Assembly: GCA_026393755.1 (NCBI GenBank)
Contig: JAPKZO010000017.1
Location: 62,001 to 126,000, forward strand
Direction of reading: 5' to 3'
DNA length: 64,000 nucleotides
Source of the DNA: Acidobacteriota bacterium
Lineage (GTDB): Bacteria; Acidobacteriota; Vicinamibacteria; Vicinamibacterales; JAKQTR01
Shown here in pieces: positions 32,722-42,915 of this stretch. The notes under the pieces are model-generated. The model made no database searches. It had not been told where the DNA came from and worked only from the letters and a program-made list of their open reading frames with translations. Position 1 is the stretch's first letter; each line of letters begins with the position of its first letter. Position numbers and translations under genes: made by a program.

Positions 32722-35700
32722 ATGGTCACGACCGACACCGCAACCATCCTCGCCGGGATCCTCGAGACGCGCATCCTGATCCTCGACGGTGCCATGGGCA
32801 CGATGGTCCAGCGACACAACCTGGCCGAGGCGGATTATCGCGGCGACCGGTTCGCCTCCCACGATCGCGATCTCAGGGGCAACAACGACGTGCTCGCGCT
32901 GACGCGACCGGACATCATCGCCGGTATCCATCATGCGTATCTGGAGGCCGGGGCGGATCTGATTGAAACCGACACGTTCAACGGGACGGCCATCGCGCAG
33001 GCGGACTACGGGCTCGAGCCGTACGTCTATCAGATCAACGTCGAAGCCGCGAAGCTGGCCAGCAGAGCCGCCGCCGAATGGACGGCCCGCACGCCGGGCA
33101 AACCCCGATTTGTCGCGGGCGCCATAGGCCCTACCAACAAGACGCTGTCGCTCTCGCCGGATGTGAACAACCCGTCGTTCCGGGCCGTCACCTTCGCGCA
33201 GCTTCGCGATGCGTATGCCGAGCAGGCGCGAGGGCTGCTCGATGGCGGGTGCCACTGCCTGCTGGTGGAGACCGTGTTCGACACGCTGAACGCCAAGGCG
33301 GCCCTGGTGGCCATCGAAGACGTTTTCGACGCGCGTCAGTCCCGTGTGCCGGTCATGATCTCGCTGACCGTGTCCGACCGCAGCGGCCGGACGCTATCAG
33401 GCCAGACGATCGAAGCCTTCTGGCTGTCGGTGGCGCACGCGCGTCCGTTCAGCGTCGGGCTCAACTGCGCGCTCGGCGCGCGCGAGATGCGGCCGCACCT
33501 GGTCGATCTCGAGCGCGTGGCCACCTGCCACATCAGCTGTTACCCCAATGCCGGGCTGCCCAACGCTTTCGGCCACTACGACGAGACGCCATCCGAGACC
33601 GCGCGGATTGTCGGAGAATTCGCCGACGCGGGATTGGTCGACATCGTGGGCGGCTGCTGCGGCACGACGCCCGATCACATCCGCGTGATCGCCCAGGCCG
33701 TGGCCAGCCTCCGCCCGCGCACCGCCCGAATCCAGCGATCCCAATCCCTGGTCCCTGATCCCCAATCCCCTGCCACAGGCTTCACCCAGTACGCCGGCCT
33801 CGAGCCGCTGACAATTCGCCCGGACAGCAATTTCATCATGATCGGCGAGCGGACCAACGTGGCCGGCTCGGCACGTTTCCGCCGGCTCATCAAGGAGCGG
33901 AAGTTCGCCGAGGCCGCCGAGGTGGCGCTCGTCCAGGTGCGGGGCGGCGCCAACCTGCTCGACATCAACATGGACGAAGGGCTGCTCGACGCCGAATGGT
34001 CGATGACGGAGTTCCTGCACCTGATTGCGACTGAGCCCGAGATCGCCCGCCTCCCCATCATGATCGACAGTTCGAAGTGGTCGGTCATCGAAGCCGGTCT
34101 CCAGGCGATCCAGGGCAAGCCCGTCGTCAATTCGATCAGCCTGAAGGAGGGCGAGGCGGAGTTCCTTCACAAGGCGCGGCTCCTCCGCCGGTACGGCGCC
34201 GCCGTGGTCGTCATGGCGTTTGACGAACGGGGCCAGGCCGACACCGTCGAGCGGCGCGTGCAGGTGCTCCAGCGTGCCTACGCTCTGCTCACTCGAGAGG
34301 CAGGCATCGATCCGCTCGACATCGTGTTCGATCCGAACGTGCTGGCCATCGGCACGGGGCTCGAGGAGCACGCCACCTATGCCCTGGACTTCCTCGAGGC
34401 CACGCGGATGCTCAAGGCGACGTGCCCCGGCGCAAAGGTGAGCGGCGGCATTTCGAACCTGTCGTTTGCGTTTCGCGGCAGCGATCGCGTCCGGGAGGCG
34501 ATTCACGCGGTGTTTCTCTACCACGCGATCCGCGCCGGCCTCGACATGGGCATTGTCAATGCGGGCCAGCTCGCCGTCTACGAGGATGTGCCGGCGAATC
34601 TGCGGGAGCACGTCGAAGACCTGATCTTCAACCGGCGGCCCGACGCCACCGAGCGTCTCGTGCAGCTGGCCACGACGGTCACCGGCGCCGCGCAGGTTCG
34701 GGGCGCCGATCTGTCGTGGCGGGAGGGCACGGTGGAGGCGCGTCTCTCGCACGCACTCGTCCACGGCGTGCTCGATTTCATCGATCTGGATGTCGAGGAG
34801 GCGCGGCAGAAGTACGAGCGGCCGATTGCCGTCATCGAAGGCCCGCTGATGGACGGGATGAAGACGGTCGGCGAGTTGTTCGGCGCGGGCAAGATGTTCC
34901 TTCCGCAGGTGGTCAAGAGCGCCCGTGCGATGAAGCGCGCGGTCGCGCACCTCGAGCCGTTCATGGAGGAGGAGAAGCGGCAAGGCGGCGCCGAGCACCG
35001 CCAGCGAGGCACGATCGTGCTCGCCACCGTAAAGGGCGACGTCCACGACATCGGGAAGAACATCGTGGGCGTGGTCCTTGGCTGCAACAACTACAGGGTC
35101 GTCGATTTGGGCGTGATGGTGCCGACAGACGTGATTCTGCGCACGGTGGTCGAGGAGCGGGCCGACATGATCGGCCTGAGCGGCCTCATCACGCCGTCGC
35201 TCGATGAGATGGTGCAGGTGGCGCGCGAGATGGAGCGGCGCGGCCTGAGGCTGCCGCTCCTGATCGGAGGCGCGACCACCAGCCGCCAGCACACGGCGGT
35301 CAAGATCGCGCCCGAATACGGCGGAACGGCGGTCTACGTGCCGGATGCGTCCCGGGTCACTGACGTCGTGTCGAACCTGCTGAGCGAGGCGCGGCACGCG
35401 TCGTTCGACGCGGAGAATCGGCAGGCGCAGGCGCAGCTGCGAGAGCGGCACAAGAACCGCCAGGCGCGGGTGCTGCTGGCGTATGACGAGGCGCTGGCGC
35501 GGCGGCCGGGCATTGACTGGGCCGTCGAATCGATCGCGATCCCGGCGGCAGCCGGCCAGCGAACCGTTGTGGATGTCGATCTCGGCAGGCTGATGCCGTG
35601 GATCGACTGGACATTCTTCTTCGCGGCGTGGGGGCTGAAGGGTCGCTTCCCCGCTCTTCTCCAACACGCCGAGTACGGCGCGGCCGCCCGCGATCTCTAC

Positions 35701-36435
35701 GCCCAGGCGCAGGAGGCTCTGGGCGGGCTTGCTGCCGATGGCACGTTACGGGCTCGCGGCGTCTATGGCATCTGGGCGGCGGCCGCCGATGGCGACGATC
35801 TGGTCTGCTTCGGCGACGAAACGCTCCAGCGGGAGGTGGCACGGTTTCCGATGCTGCGCCAGCAGGAGGTGGTCGAAGAAGGCCGTGCGCAACTGTCGCT
35901 GGCCGACTTCATCGCCCCACTCGCGAGCCGGCGCGCCGACTATCTCGGCGCGTTTGCCGTGACCGCCGGCATTGGCGCGGAGGCGCTGGCCTCGGGCGCC
36001 GCCGCACGACACGACGACTACCACGCGATCATGGTCAAGGCGCTCGCGGATCGGCTGGCTGAAGCGTTCGCGGAGTACCTGCACGCGAGGGTGAGACGCG
36101 AGTGGGGCTACGAAACCGGCGAACTGCCGGCCGCGGATCTGACCGCCGGGCGCTATCGGGGCATCAGGCCCGCATTCGGGTATCCGGCCTGCCCCGATCA
36201 CAGCTCGAAAAGAGCCCTCTTCGACCTGCTCGACGCGCCTGCGGTCGGCATCACGCTGACGGAGAACTGTGCGATGCTGCCGGCGGCGAGCGTCAGCGGG
36301 CTCTACTTCGCGAGCCCGCGCGCGAAGTACTTCACCCTCGGGCGGATCGGCCGCGATCAGCTGATCTCTTACGCCGCGCGCAGGAAGATGACGCTGGAGG
36401 AAGCCGAACGCTGGCTGGCCCCGAATCTGGCGTGA
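32722..36435 (+). CDS. metH: Cobalamin-dependent methionine synthase
   Basis: A 1237-residue, full-length MetH that moves a methyl group from methyltetrahydrofolate via cobalamin to homocysteine. Domains in order: homocysteine-binding barrel (res about 1-330; [15 protein letters not shown], and the zinc ligands in [13 protein letters not shown]), pterin barrel (about 355-620; [14 protein letters not shown]), cap plus cobalamin domain (about 640-880; the cobalt-binding [19 protein letters not shown]), and the reactivation domain (C-terminal 330; [18 protein letters not shown]). GGGAG lies 5 nt before ATG 32722, so this start is preferred to GTG 32710. It follows the ArsR/methyltransferase regulator and ends in a palindromic repeat. 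Confidence 0.97.
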   Translation: MVTTDTATILAGILETRILILDGAMGTMVQRHNLAEADYRGDRFASHDRDLRGNNDVLALTRPDIIAGIHHAYLEAGADLIETDTFNGTAIAQADYGLEPYVYQINVEAAKLASRAAAEWTARTPGKPRFVAGAIGPTNKTLSLSPDVNNPSFRAVTFAQLRDAYAEQARGLLDGGCHCLLVETVFDTLNAKAALVAIEDVFDARQSRVPVMISLTVSDRSGRTLSGQTIEAFWLSVAHARPFSVGLNCALGAREMRPHLVDLERVATCHISCYPNAGLPNAFGHYDETPSETARIVGEFADAGLVDIVGGCCGTTPDHIRVIAQAVASLRPRTARIQRSQSLVPDPQSPATGFTQYAGLEPLTIRPDSNFIMIGERTNVAGSARFRRLIKERKFAEAAEVALVQVRGGANLLDINMDEGLLDAEWSMTEFLHLIATEPEIARLPIMIDSSKWSVIEAGLQAIQGKPVVNSISLKEGEAEFLHKARLLRRYGAAVVVMAFDERGQADTVERRVQVLQRAYALLTREAGIDPLDIVFDPNVLAIGTGLEEHATYALDFLEATRMLKATCPGAKVSGGISNLSFAFRGSDRVREAIHAVFLYHAIRAGLDMGIVNAGQLAVYEDVPANLREHVEDLIFNRRPDATERLVQLATTVTGAAQVRGADLSWREGTVEARLSHALVHGVLDFIDLDVEEARQKYERPIAVIEGPLMDGMKTVGELFGAGKMFLPQVVKSARAMKRAVAHLEPFMEEEKRQGGAEHRQRGTIVLATVKGDVHDIGKNIVGVVLGCNNYRVVDLGVMVPTDVILRTVVEERADMIGLSGLITPSLDEMVQVAREMERRGLRLPLLIGGATTSRQHTAVKIAPEYGGTAVYVPDASRVTDVVSNLLSEARHASFDAENRQAQAQLRERHKNRQARVLLAYDEALARRPGIDWAVESIAIPAAAGQRTVVDVDLGRLMPWIDWTFFFAAWGLKGRFPALLQHAEYGAAARDLYAQAQEALGGLAADGTLRARGVYGIWAAAADGDDLVCFGDETLQREVARFPMLRQQEVVEEGRAQLSLADFIAPLASRRADYLGAFAVTAGIGAEALASGAAARHDDYHAIMVKALADRLAEAFAEYLHARVRREWGYETGELPAADLTAGRYRGIRPAFGYPACPDHSSKRALFDLLDAPAVGITLTENCAMLPAASVSGLYFASPRAKYFTLGRIGRDQLISYAARRKMTLEEAERWLAPNLA

Positions 36436-36438
36436 ACG

Positions 36439-36464
36439 GCGGGCACGGCATGCCGTGCCCCTAC
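36439..36464. repeat. Palindromic repeat, copy 2, between convergent gene ends
   Basis: An exact 26-nt copy of the element at 29355-29380. The palindrome occupies 36441-36460, almost filling the 25-bp gap between the metH stop and the amidohydrolase stop. The CTA at 36461-36463, read on the minus strand, is the TAG stop of the amidohydrolase gene, so the repeat supplies that stop codon. A bidirectional 3'-end hairpin is a likely effect. Confidence 0.85.
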
Positions 36465-38206
36465 CTGGCTTGGTACAGCACCTTCCCGCCCACCACCGTG
36501 TACAGCACCTTGGCCGACGGAATCTGATCCTCGGGGATCGTCAGGATGTCCTTCGACAGGATCGTCACATCGCCGAGCTTGCCGACGGTGAGCGACCCCT
36601 TGATCTTCTCCTCGAACGCGGCGAACGCGCCGTTGATCGTGTACGACTTCAGCGCCTCCATCCTCGTCATCCGTTGATCGCCGTAGAACACCGACCCGTC
36701 CTTCAACCGCCGGCTGACTGTCGCGTAGTAGTTGGCAATCGGATCGACATCCTCGACTGGCGCATCGGTGCCGTTGGAGATGGTGGCGCCCGACCTCATC
36801 AGCTTCTGCCAGACGTACGCCCCTTCCTCGGCTCGCTTCGCGCCGAGCCGGGCGAGCACGTACGGGGCATCAGAGGTGCAGTGAATGCCCTGCATCGCCG
36901 CAATCACGCCCAGTTTGCCAAACCGCTGGATGTCGGCCGGATTGAGGTGTTGCGCGTGTTCATCGCGCCACCGCAGGTCCTTCTTATCCGGATTCGCCTT
37001 GAACGCTTCCTCATAGATGTTCAGCACCTCGCGGTTCGCGCGGTCGCCAATCGCATGGATGGCGAGCTGATACCCGTTCGCTATCGCCAGCTTGGCCGTC
37101 TCGCGGACCGAGTCGACCGGCGTCGTATTCAGGCCGGTGTGGCCGGGCAGGTCCGTGTAAGGCTCCAGGAACCATGCGCCGCGCGATCCGAGGGCGCCGT
37201 CGAGAGTAACCTTGATGGTGCGCAGCGTGACGTGGTTGTTGGCAAACCCAATCGTCTTGTACTTGGCGAGGTTCTCGACGAGACGGGCGTTGCTCTCGCG
37301 CACCATCACGTAGATCCGGATCCCGAGCTTCCCTTCCTGGGCCATCTGCTTGAACAGGTCGATGGTCGAGAACGGTTCGCCGGCGTCATGGAACGTGGTC
37401 ACGCCTTTCGACAGGCATTCCTCGGCGGCCAACTGCACGATGCGGCGGGCGTCGGCGTCACGTTGCTGGACGGTCATCTTCTCGCGGGCAGCCCGCTCCG
37501 CGCGGCTGAACAGCCCCTGGGCCGTCTCGCGAAACACGCCGATCGGGGTGCCCGTGGCGTCCTTCAGAATCTCGCCGCCAGGTGGATTGGGCGTGGCCTT
37601 CGTGATGCCCGCCAGTTCCATGGCCTTCGCGTTGGCGAACGTCGCGTGGCCACTCGCGTGCTCGAGCACGACCGGATTGTTCGGCGACACCATGCTCAGC
37701 GAGGCATGGATCGGAAATCCCTCGACGTTGGGTTGCGGGCGCTTCGTCCACTTCTCCTGGTGCCAGCCCCGGCCCGAGATCCATTCGCCGGGTTTGGCCG
37801 TCTTCGCCGCGTCGGCCACCATCGCGACAATCTGTTCCCAGCTCGTGGTCTTCGTCAGGTTGAGTTGCAGCTTGGCCTGTCCGACGCCGGTAAAGTGGCC
37901 GTGGCTCTCAATGATGCCCGGCACGGCGAGCGCGCCCTTGAGGTCAATGATCCTGGTCGATGCCGCGATGTAAGGCTTGATTTCGGCTTCCGTCCCGACC
38001 GCGACGATGCGGTCGTCCCGGACCGCCAGCGCCTCCACCACGGGCTTGGCCTCGTCAACCGTGACGATCTTGCCGTTGTGAACAACCAGCGTGGCTGGAT
38101 CGACGCGCACGGGTGCCTGGGCCACTGGCCCGGCCGCGAGCGCCAGAAAGGAGAACAGCACGACTAGCGCAGACACGCGGATGGAACTGCGAATTCCGAT
38201 CGGCAC
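36461..38206 (-). CDS. Secreted YtcJ-like metal-dependent amidohydrolase
   Basis: A 581-residue protein with a signal peptide (about residues 1-29). The amidohydrolase barrel is shown by LVVHNGKIVTVDEAKPVVEA, the metal site ESHGHFTGVG (HxH), a later helix LAIHAIGDRANREVL and the closing GKLGDVTILSKDILT. This is the amidohydrolase-3 (YtcJ) group, acting on N-acyl or amide compounds of unknown identity. The GTG at 38206 is chosen because AAGGAGG lies 7 nt upstream and it opens the signal peptide; a longer frame to 38359 has neither. Divergent from the next gene. Confidence 0.9.
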   Translation of the reverse strand: MPIGIRSSIRVSALVVLFSFLALAAGPVAQAPVRVDPATLVVHNGKIVTVDEAKPVVEALAVRDDRIVAVGTEAEIKPYIAASTRIIDLKGALAVPGIIESHGHFTGVGQAKLQLNLTKTTSWEQIVAMVADAAKTAKPGEWISGRGWHQEKWTKRPQPNVEGFPIHASLSMVSPNNPVVLEHASGHATFANAKAMELAGITKATPNPPGGEILKDATGTPIGVFRETAQGLFSRAERAAREKMTVQQRDADARRIVQLAAEECLSKGVTTFHDAGEPFSTIDLFKQMAQEGKLGIRIYVMVRESNARLVENLAKYKTIGFANNHVTLRTIKVTLDGALGSRGAWFLEPYTDLPGHTGLNTTPVDSVRETAKLAIANGYQLAIHAIGDRANREVLNIYEEAFKANPDKKDLRWRDEHAQHLNPADIQRFGKLGVIAAMQGIHCTSDAPYVLARLGAKRAEEGAYVWQKLMRSGATISNGTDAPVEDVDPIANYYATVSRRLKDGSVFYGDQRMTRMEALKSYTINGAFAAFEEKIKGSLTVGKLGDVTILSKDILTIPEDQIPSAKVLYTVVGGKVLYQAR

Positions 38207-38357
38207 GACAGAACCTCCTTGCGGCGGATGACGCCGTGCCAGTTGTAGCGCAATCGCGCCGGCATCACAAGGGAATCCTCCCGCCGGCGCGCCCGCCGGA
38301 TTCCGCGTCACCGTGCTACGATCAGGCGGGCAACCAGCTCCCGGAGGAGTCAATTCC

Positions 38358-39128
38358 ATGCTACGTTCTCTCCGTTTGACCGGTCTCGTCCTGACAGGCC
38401 TCTACCTCGTCTCCGCGCCTTTCGCCGCCGCGCAGACCGCCAAGACGCCGGCGCAGGCCCCCAAGTCTGCCGCGCAGCCTGCACGACCCGCCGAAACGAC
38501 AGCGGCCGTGCCCGCGCTCGACGCGATGCACGAGATCATGCTGCCGATGTGGCACGACGCCTGGCCCAACAAGGACTACAAGGCGCTCGCCGCCATACTG
38601 CCGAATCTCGAGAAGCACCTCGCCGCGGTCAGCAGGGCGGAACTGCCTGGCATTCTTCGTGAAAAGAACCCGGTGTGGACCGCTGGTGTCGCCGAACTCA
38701 ACAAGGCCGGCGCCGACTACAAGGCGGCCGTCGCAGCCGACAAGAACGAGGATCTGCTCAAGGCCGCCGAAGCGCTCCACATGCAGTACGAGAAACTGGT
38801 GCGCGTGATCAAGCCGGTACTGCCTGAGCTGGATGATTTCCACGGCACCCTCTACGTGCTCTACCACAACCAGACGAATCCGCTCGTCGTGGCGAAGGTG
38901 ACCGCGTCGGTCGACACGCTCACGGTGAAGATGGCCGTCCTGAACCAGACGACGCTGCCCGACCGTCTCAAGGCCAGGACGGCGGAGTTCACGGCGCAGC
39001 GCGACCGTCTCGCTCGAGCGCTGACGGCCCTTGCCGGCACGCTGGCAAGCAAGGACGAGTTGAAGATCAGAGACGCCATCGAATTGATGCACGCGGAGTA
39101 CCAGAAGCTCGAGAAGGTCTTCGAGTAG
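38358..39128 (+). CDS. Secreted helical protein of unknown function
   Basis: A 256-residue protein with a signal peptide (MLRSLRLTGLVLTGLYLVSA, cleaved near FAAAQ) and an Ala/Pro/Lys-rich linker. The mature part is a regular helical bundle (MHEIMLPMWHDAWPNKDYKA, HMQYEKLVRVIKPVLPELDD, FHGTLYVLYH). The pattern recalls four-helix cytochrome c-prime or b562 folds, but there is no CxxCH, so covalent heme is excluded. GGAGGAG lies about 8 nt before the ATG. No function can be assigned. Confidence 0.8.
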   Translation: MLRSLRLTGLVLTGLYLVSAPFAAAQTAKTPAQAPKSAAQPARPAETTAAVPALDAMHEIMLPMWHDAWPNKDYKALAAILPNLEKHLAAVSRAELPGILREKNPVWTAGVAELNKAGADYKAAVAADKNEDLLKAAEALHMQYEKLVRVIKPVLPELDDFHGTLYVLYHNQTNPLVVAKVTASVDTLTVKMAVLNQTTLPDRLKARTAEFTAQRDRLARALTALAGTLASKDELKIRDAIELMHAEYQKLEKVFE

Positions 39129-39146
39129 ACCGGTCCCATCGCCTGG

Positions 39147-39293
39147 ATGAGCCGTCATTACCTGATCGTCCGGCTGATCGCCTCGGCAGCGCTGGCCGCG
39201 TTTGTCTCGCCACCAGCCGCCAACTGTTCTTCTTGGTTCGAGGGGCCGCTACCGAAGCCGTGTCCTCCCGCCGGCATGGCGGTTCGCGCTTGA
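39147..39293 (+). CDS. Possible small secreted peptide (48 aa)
   Basis: A short frame starting 18 nt after the previous stop. It reads as a signal peptide (MSRHYLIVRLIASAALAAFV, then SPPAAN) followed by a Cys- and Pro-containing tail (CSSWFEGPLPKPCPP). There is no clear ribosome site, so translation would rely on coupling to the upstream gene. It may be a chance frame. Confidence 0.25.
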   Translation: MSRHYLIVRLIASAALAAFVSPPAANCSSWFEGPLPKPCPPAGMAVRA

Positions 39294-39342
39294 CACGGTC
39301 CTCCTCGCGTTTCCCCGGGCCATTCCGTTACACTTCCGGCCC

Positions 39343-41355
39343 ATGGCCGCACTGCGAACGATTCGCACCGTGTGCCCGCGCAACTGCTATTGCACGTGCG
39401 GGATGCTCGTCACGCTCGACGAGCATGACGGGATCGTGCGGATTGAGGGCGATCCGGCCAATCCGGCCACCGACGGTCACGTCTGCCTCAAGGGATTGAG
39501 CTACGCCCGCCGAGTCGGCTACCGCGACCGGCTGCTCGCGCCCATGCGCCGGCGCCGCGACGGAGAGGGATTCGATCAGATCACGTGGGAGGAGGCGCTC
39601 TCTGAGATTGCCGACGCGCTGACGCGCATCCGCGGGAGTCATGGGCCATCGAGCGTGCTGTGCTACGAAGGCTCCGGATCGCATGGCGCGCTCAATGGGC
39701 TGTCGATGGCCTTCTGGAGGCAGTTCGGCGGGTGCACGACGACATACGGAGACCTGTGCTGGCCCGCCGGCCTCGAAGCGACGCGGCTGACCTACGGCGC
39801 GAACATCCACAATCACCCTCGTCTCACGCGAGAGAGCCGCTTCATTCTGATCTGGGGCCACAACCCGGCGGAGACCAACGTCCATCAGTGGCGGCTGATC
39901 CTGGATGCGCAAGCCCGCGGCGCGATCGTGGCGGTCGTCGATCCGCGCAGCACCGACACGACGGATGCCGCCGACGTCCACGTGCAGCCGCGCCCGGGGA
40001 CCGACGCGGCACTGGCGATGGGGCTCGCCCGCATCATCGTGGATGCCGGTCTGCACGACACGGCGTTCCTCGACGCCCACGCGTCGGGCTTCGAGCAGTA
40101 CCGCGCGCGCCTGGCCGAGTATCCCGTCGAACGCGTGGCCGAGATCACGGGCCTCGACCCCACGGCGATTCGCGACCTCGCACTGGCCTATGGCCGTACG
40201 CGTCCGGCGTTGCTCATCGCCGGCTTCGGGTTGCAGCGCCACCATCGGGCCGGCCAGACGATGAGGGCCGTCGCGCTGTTGCCGGCCGTCACGGGAAATG
40301 TGGGCGCGGCGGGCGGCGGATGGCAGTATGCCAATCTGGCCAGTCACTGTCTGCGCGCGTTGCCGCTGCCGCCGGAGCCGGCCGGGCTTCGTGCTATTCC
40401 CGTGTCGCAGGTGGCGCGTCATCTGGAAACGCTCACCGATCCTCCGATTCGGGCCGCGTGGATTGAGCGGGGTAATCCGTGCAGCCAGAACCCCGCCGCG
40501 CCACGAGTACGGGCTGGCCTCGGATCGCTCGACCTGGTGGTCGTGGTCGATCAGTTCATGACGCCGACCGCCGAGTGCGCCGACTTCGTGTTGCCGGCCA
40601 AGACACTGTTCGAAGAAGAGGATCTGGTTACCGCGTATTGGCATCCATACGTGCAATGGCGCGCAAAGATTCTCGATCCGCCAGGCGAGGTGAAACCGGA
40701 AAGCGAGATCTGGCGGCTGCTGTGCGAGCGATTCGGGTACGAGACCACGTGGTTCCCAACTGACCGGATCGCGTATCTGCGTGCGTTGCTCCCGGCGGGC
40801 TACGAGTTGGCGCTCGAGGGTCTGATGGAGCGGCCGCTGGATCTGTCCGGAGGCGGTGACGTCGCGTTCGCCGATCGGCGTTTTCCGACGCCATCGGGAA
40901 AGGTACAGTTCGCCGCAGACGAGGCCACGGAGCGTTGGGGCGTTGAGGCCGTCCCGGCATACGCCCCCCTGGACGAGGGCCACGCCTCGGCGCTGGCGAG
41001 CCGTCTCCCCTTGCAACTCCTTTCCTGCAAGACGCGCGATCGGATTCACTCGCAGTTCGGCAACCTCGACTGGGTGCGCGAGGTCGAGCGGTCGCACGTG
41101 CTCGACATCAATCCGCACGACGCATCGGCGCGCCGCATCACGGACGGCGGCCGCGTCGCCGTGTGGAATGATCGCGGCCGCATCGAGGTCACGGCGCGGG
41201 TGACAGCGGGCATCAGGGCTGGCGTTGTACACATCCTCGAAGGCTGGAGTCACGCGGGCGATCCCGATGTGAACGCGCTCACGGCCGAAGGGATCACCGA
41301 CATGAACCACGGCGCGACGTTCTACGAGTGCCTCGTCGACGTGGAGCGCATATGA
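39343..41355 (+). CDS. Molybdopterin oxidoreductase, DMSO reductase superfamily catalytic subunit
   Basis: A 670-residue Mo- or W-bis-PGD enzyme. The N-terminal [4Fe-4S] site is Cx3Cx3Cx28C (residues 11, 15, 19, 48), followed by the pterin domains (VLCYEGSGSHGALNGL, FILIWGHNPAETN, VVDPRSTDT) and the C-terminal molydopterin-dinucleotide barrel (LQLLSCKTRDRIHSQFGN). At 670 residues it is shorter than DmsA or NarG. No Tat signal is present, so it should face the cytoplasm unless exported with a partner. ATG 39343 is the first Met of the conserved N-terminus. The stop overlaps the next gene by 4 nt. The substrate (S-oxide, thiosulfate, polysulfide or other) is not predictable. Confidence 0.9.
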   Translation: MAALRTIRTVCPRNCYCTCGMLVTLDEHDGIVRIEGDPANPATDGHVCLKGLSYARRVGYRDRLLAPMRRRRDGEGFDQITWEEALSEIADALTRIRGSHGPSSVLCYEGSGSHGALNGLSMAFWRQFGGCTTTYGDLCWPAGLEATRLTYGANIHNHPRLTRESRFILIWGHNPAETNVHQWRLILDAQARGAIVAVVDPRSTDTTDAADVHVQPRPGTDAALAMGLARIIVDAGLHDTAFLDAHASGFEQYRARLAEYPVERVAEITGLDPTAIRDLALAYGRTRPALLIAGFGLQRHHRAGQTMRAVALLPAVTGNVGAAGGGWQYANLASHCLRALPLPPEPAGLRAIPVSQVARHLETLTDPPIRAAWIERGNPCSQNPAAPRVRAGLGSLDLVVVVDQFMTPTAECADFVLPAKTLFEEEDLVTAYWHPYVQWRAKILDPPGEVKPESEIWRLLCERFGYETTWFPTDRIAYLRALLPAGYELALEGLMERPLDLSGGGDVAFADRRFPTPSGKVQFAADEATERWGVEAVPAYAPLDEGHASALASRLPLQLLSCKTRDRIHSQFGNLDWVREVERSHVLDINPHDASARRITDGGRVAVWNDRGRIEVTARVTAGIRAGVVHILEGWSHAGDPDVNALTAEGITDMNHGATFYECLVDVERI

Positions 41356-41936
41356 GCCGCGCGGGATTCCTCGTTAATCTGCATCGGTGCGTCGGATGCG
41401 GTTCGTGCGTACTCGCGTGCCGGATCGAGAACGGCCGAGCCGAGGAACTGGCGTGGCGGCGCGTGCTGCCGCTGAACCTGCGGCGGCACGCTGCCGGCCC
41501 GACGTATTTCCTGTCGGTCGCGTGCCACCACTGCGACGATCCCGCGTGCCTGCGAGGATGCCCCTCACGCGCCTACGAGAAGCGCGCGGACGGCGTCGTC
41601 GTGCATCACGAAGACCGGTGCGTGGGCTGCCGGTACTGCGAGATGACCTGCCCGTTCGGCACGCCGAAGTACGATGAGCACCAGGGCGTCGTCTCCAAGT
41701 GCCATCTCTGCGCGCACCGGATCGAGCAGGGGCTCGCACCGGCATGCGTCGCCGCGTGTCCGACGGGAGCGCTGCGGTACCAAGGACCTGGCACCGGCGC
41801 GGACGGTGACTCGCGTGCCGGTGTGCCGGGATTCGTTGATCCGGCGGGGTGCAGGCCGAACATCCGGTTTGTTGCGCCGGGAGGCGCGCGCCGTACGGCG
41901 TTGTTCAACGCGCTCGAGGAGGCGATGCGGCGATGA
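41352..41936 (+). CDS. 4Fe-4S ferredoxin subunit (DmsB/PsrB-like)
   Basis: A 194-residue electron-transfer subunit with four cysteine clusters: CVGCGSCVLAC (residues 13-23), CHHCDDPACLRGCP, CVGCRYCEMTCPFG and CHLCAHRIEQGLAPACVAAC. This is the four-cubane layout of DmsB and PsrB, which link a membrane quinol site to the molybdenum subunit. Its ATG overlaps the upstream stop (ATGA), and its own stop overlaps the next ATG the same way, so the three genes form a tightly coupled operon. Confidence 0.93.
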   Translation: MSRAGFLVNLHRCVGCGSCVLACRIENGRAEELAWRRVLPLNLRRHAAGPTYFLSVACHHCDDPACLRGCPSRAYEKRADGVVVHHEDRCVGCRYCEMTCPFGTPKYDEHQGVVSKCHLCAHRIEQGLAPACVAACPTGALRYQGPGTGADGDSRAGVPGFVDPAGCRPNIRFVAPGGARRTALFNALEEAMRR

Positions 41937-42859
41937 GTCAATCGCGCAGCAGGACTCCGGTTCACACCGCCGACGATTCGTCCGTGGCTCCCCTGCCAGC
42001 GCACGACATTCACTTGCCGCGTTCGTCACGATCCTCGGGTCGGAAGATGTCAAACCACGCACCACTCGTATGGTTCACCAGCCTCGCCATCGGCGGGGCC
42101 GGCATCATCGCCGCAGCAGCATGGCACATGCGGACTGATCTCCCGTCGCAGGCGGTTGCGTTGGCGGCGGGCGCAGTTGCGCTGGGCGCCGCCCTGATCG
42201 TCTCGACACTCCATCTCGGCCGGAAGACGCGCGCCCCGCTTGTCGCGCGCGGCGTTGGCCGGAGCGAGCTCAGCCGCGAAGTCCTGTTGGCCGGAGCAAC
42301 CCTCGGCGCGAGCATCGCGCTCCTGGTGATGCACTGGCAAGGCCACCCGGTTGCTTGGCTCAAATTCGCCGCGGCCGCCACTGCGGTCCTGTTCCTCCTG
42401 TCGATCGGACTGGTGTATCGGCTGGGTGGCCAGCGGACGTGGCACGGCGCGACCGTGCTGCTGCCACTGACGACCGGACTGGTATGTGGCGAGGTGTTTC
42501 TGCTGGCGATTGGCAGCGCGGCATTGAGGGGAATCAGTGTGGCGATGTGGGCCATTGCGGCCGATGCCGCGGTCTTCGTCGTCCGGAGGTGGTCGCTGGC
42601 CCGAAGTGCTTTTCCGCTCACCGAGCAGGGTACCGACGCCAACCGGTTCCTCAAGCTCTCAGATGCACGCCCGTTCCTCTTCAATGTGCTTCCGTCCCTG
42701 TTCCTGATCTGGCATGCCGCCGGCTTCGCCCTGCTCGCGGTCGCGATGGGGCTGGTGCTGGACCGATGGGCCTTCTATGCGCTCGCCGATCAGCACACGA
42801 CCGAGGCCGAGATCGCCCGTGTCGAGGATGTCATCGAGCGCGGATCGCGATTCGGATAA
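41933..42859 (+). CDS. DmsC-like membrane anchor subunit
   Basis: About 308 residues with roughly eight hydrophobic helices (PLVWFTSLAIGGAGIIAAAA, EVLLAGATLGASIALLVMHW, AVLFLLSIGLVYRLGG, and others), fitting the DmsC quinol-oxidising anchor. ATG 41933 overlaps the upstream stop, but the first 38 residues are Ser/Arg-rich and unlike DmsC; ATG 42047 (MSNHAPLVWF) would give a more typical N-terminus. It completes a DmsABC-like complex that would pass quinol electrons to the catalytic subunit. Confidence 0.85.
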   Translation: MSQSRSRTPVHTADDSSVAPLPAHDIHLPRSSRSSGRKMSNHAPLVWFTSLAIGGAGIIAAAAWHMRTDLPSQAVALAAGAVALGAALIVSTLHLGRKTRAPLVARGVGRSELSREVLLAGATLGASIALLVMHWQGHPVAWLKFAAAATAVLFLLSIGLVYRLGGQRTWHGATVLLPLTTGLVCGEVFLLAIGSAALRGISVAMWAIAADAAVFVVRRWSLARSAFPLTEQGTDANRFLKLSDARPFLFNVLPSLFLIWHAAGFALLAVAMGLVLDRWAFYALADQHTTEAEIARVEDVIERGSRFG

Positions 42860-42915
42860 GATCCTCACGAGGTTGCTCCTCGAACCGCCGAGAACGAGCC
42901 CGACACAAGGGAAGG

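Noticed and set aside
33397-35667. A 756-codon open frame antisense to metH, and similar long antisense frames at 25775-27721 and 17975-20392
   Set aside because: The sense strands encode well-recognised families. High third-position GC removes stops from the opposite frame, and these translations are Arg/His-rich with no family motif.
39290-39334. TTGACA and TACACT as a promoter for the molybdopterin oxidoreductase operon
   Set aside because: The spacer is 33 nt, far too long for one sigma70 promoter.
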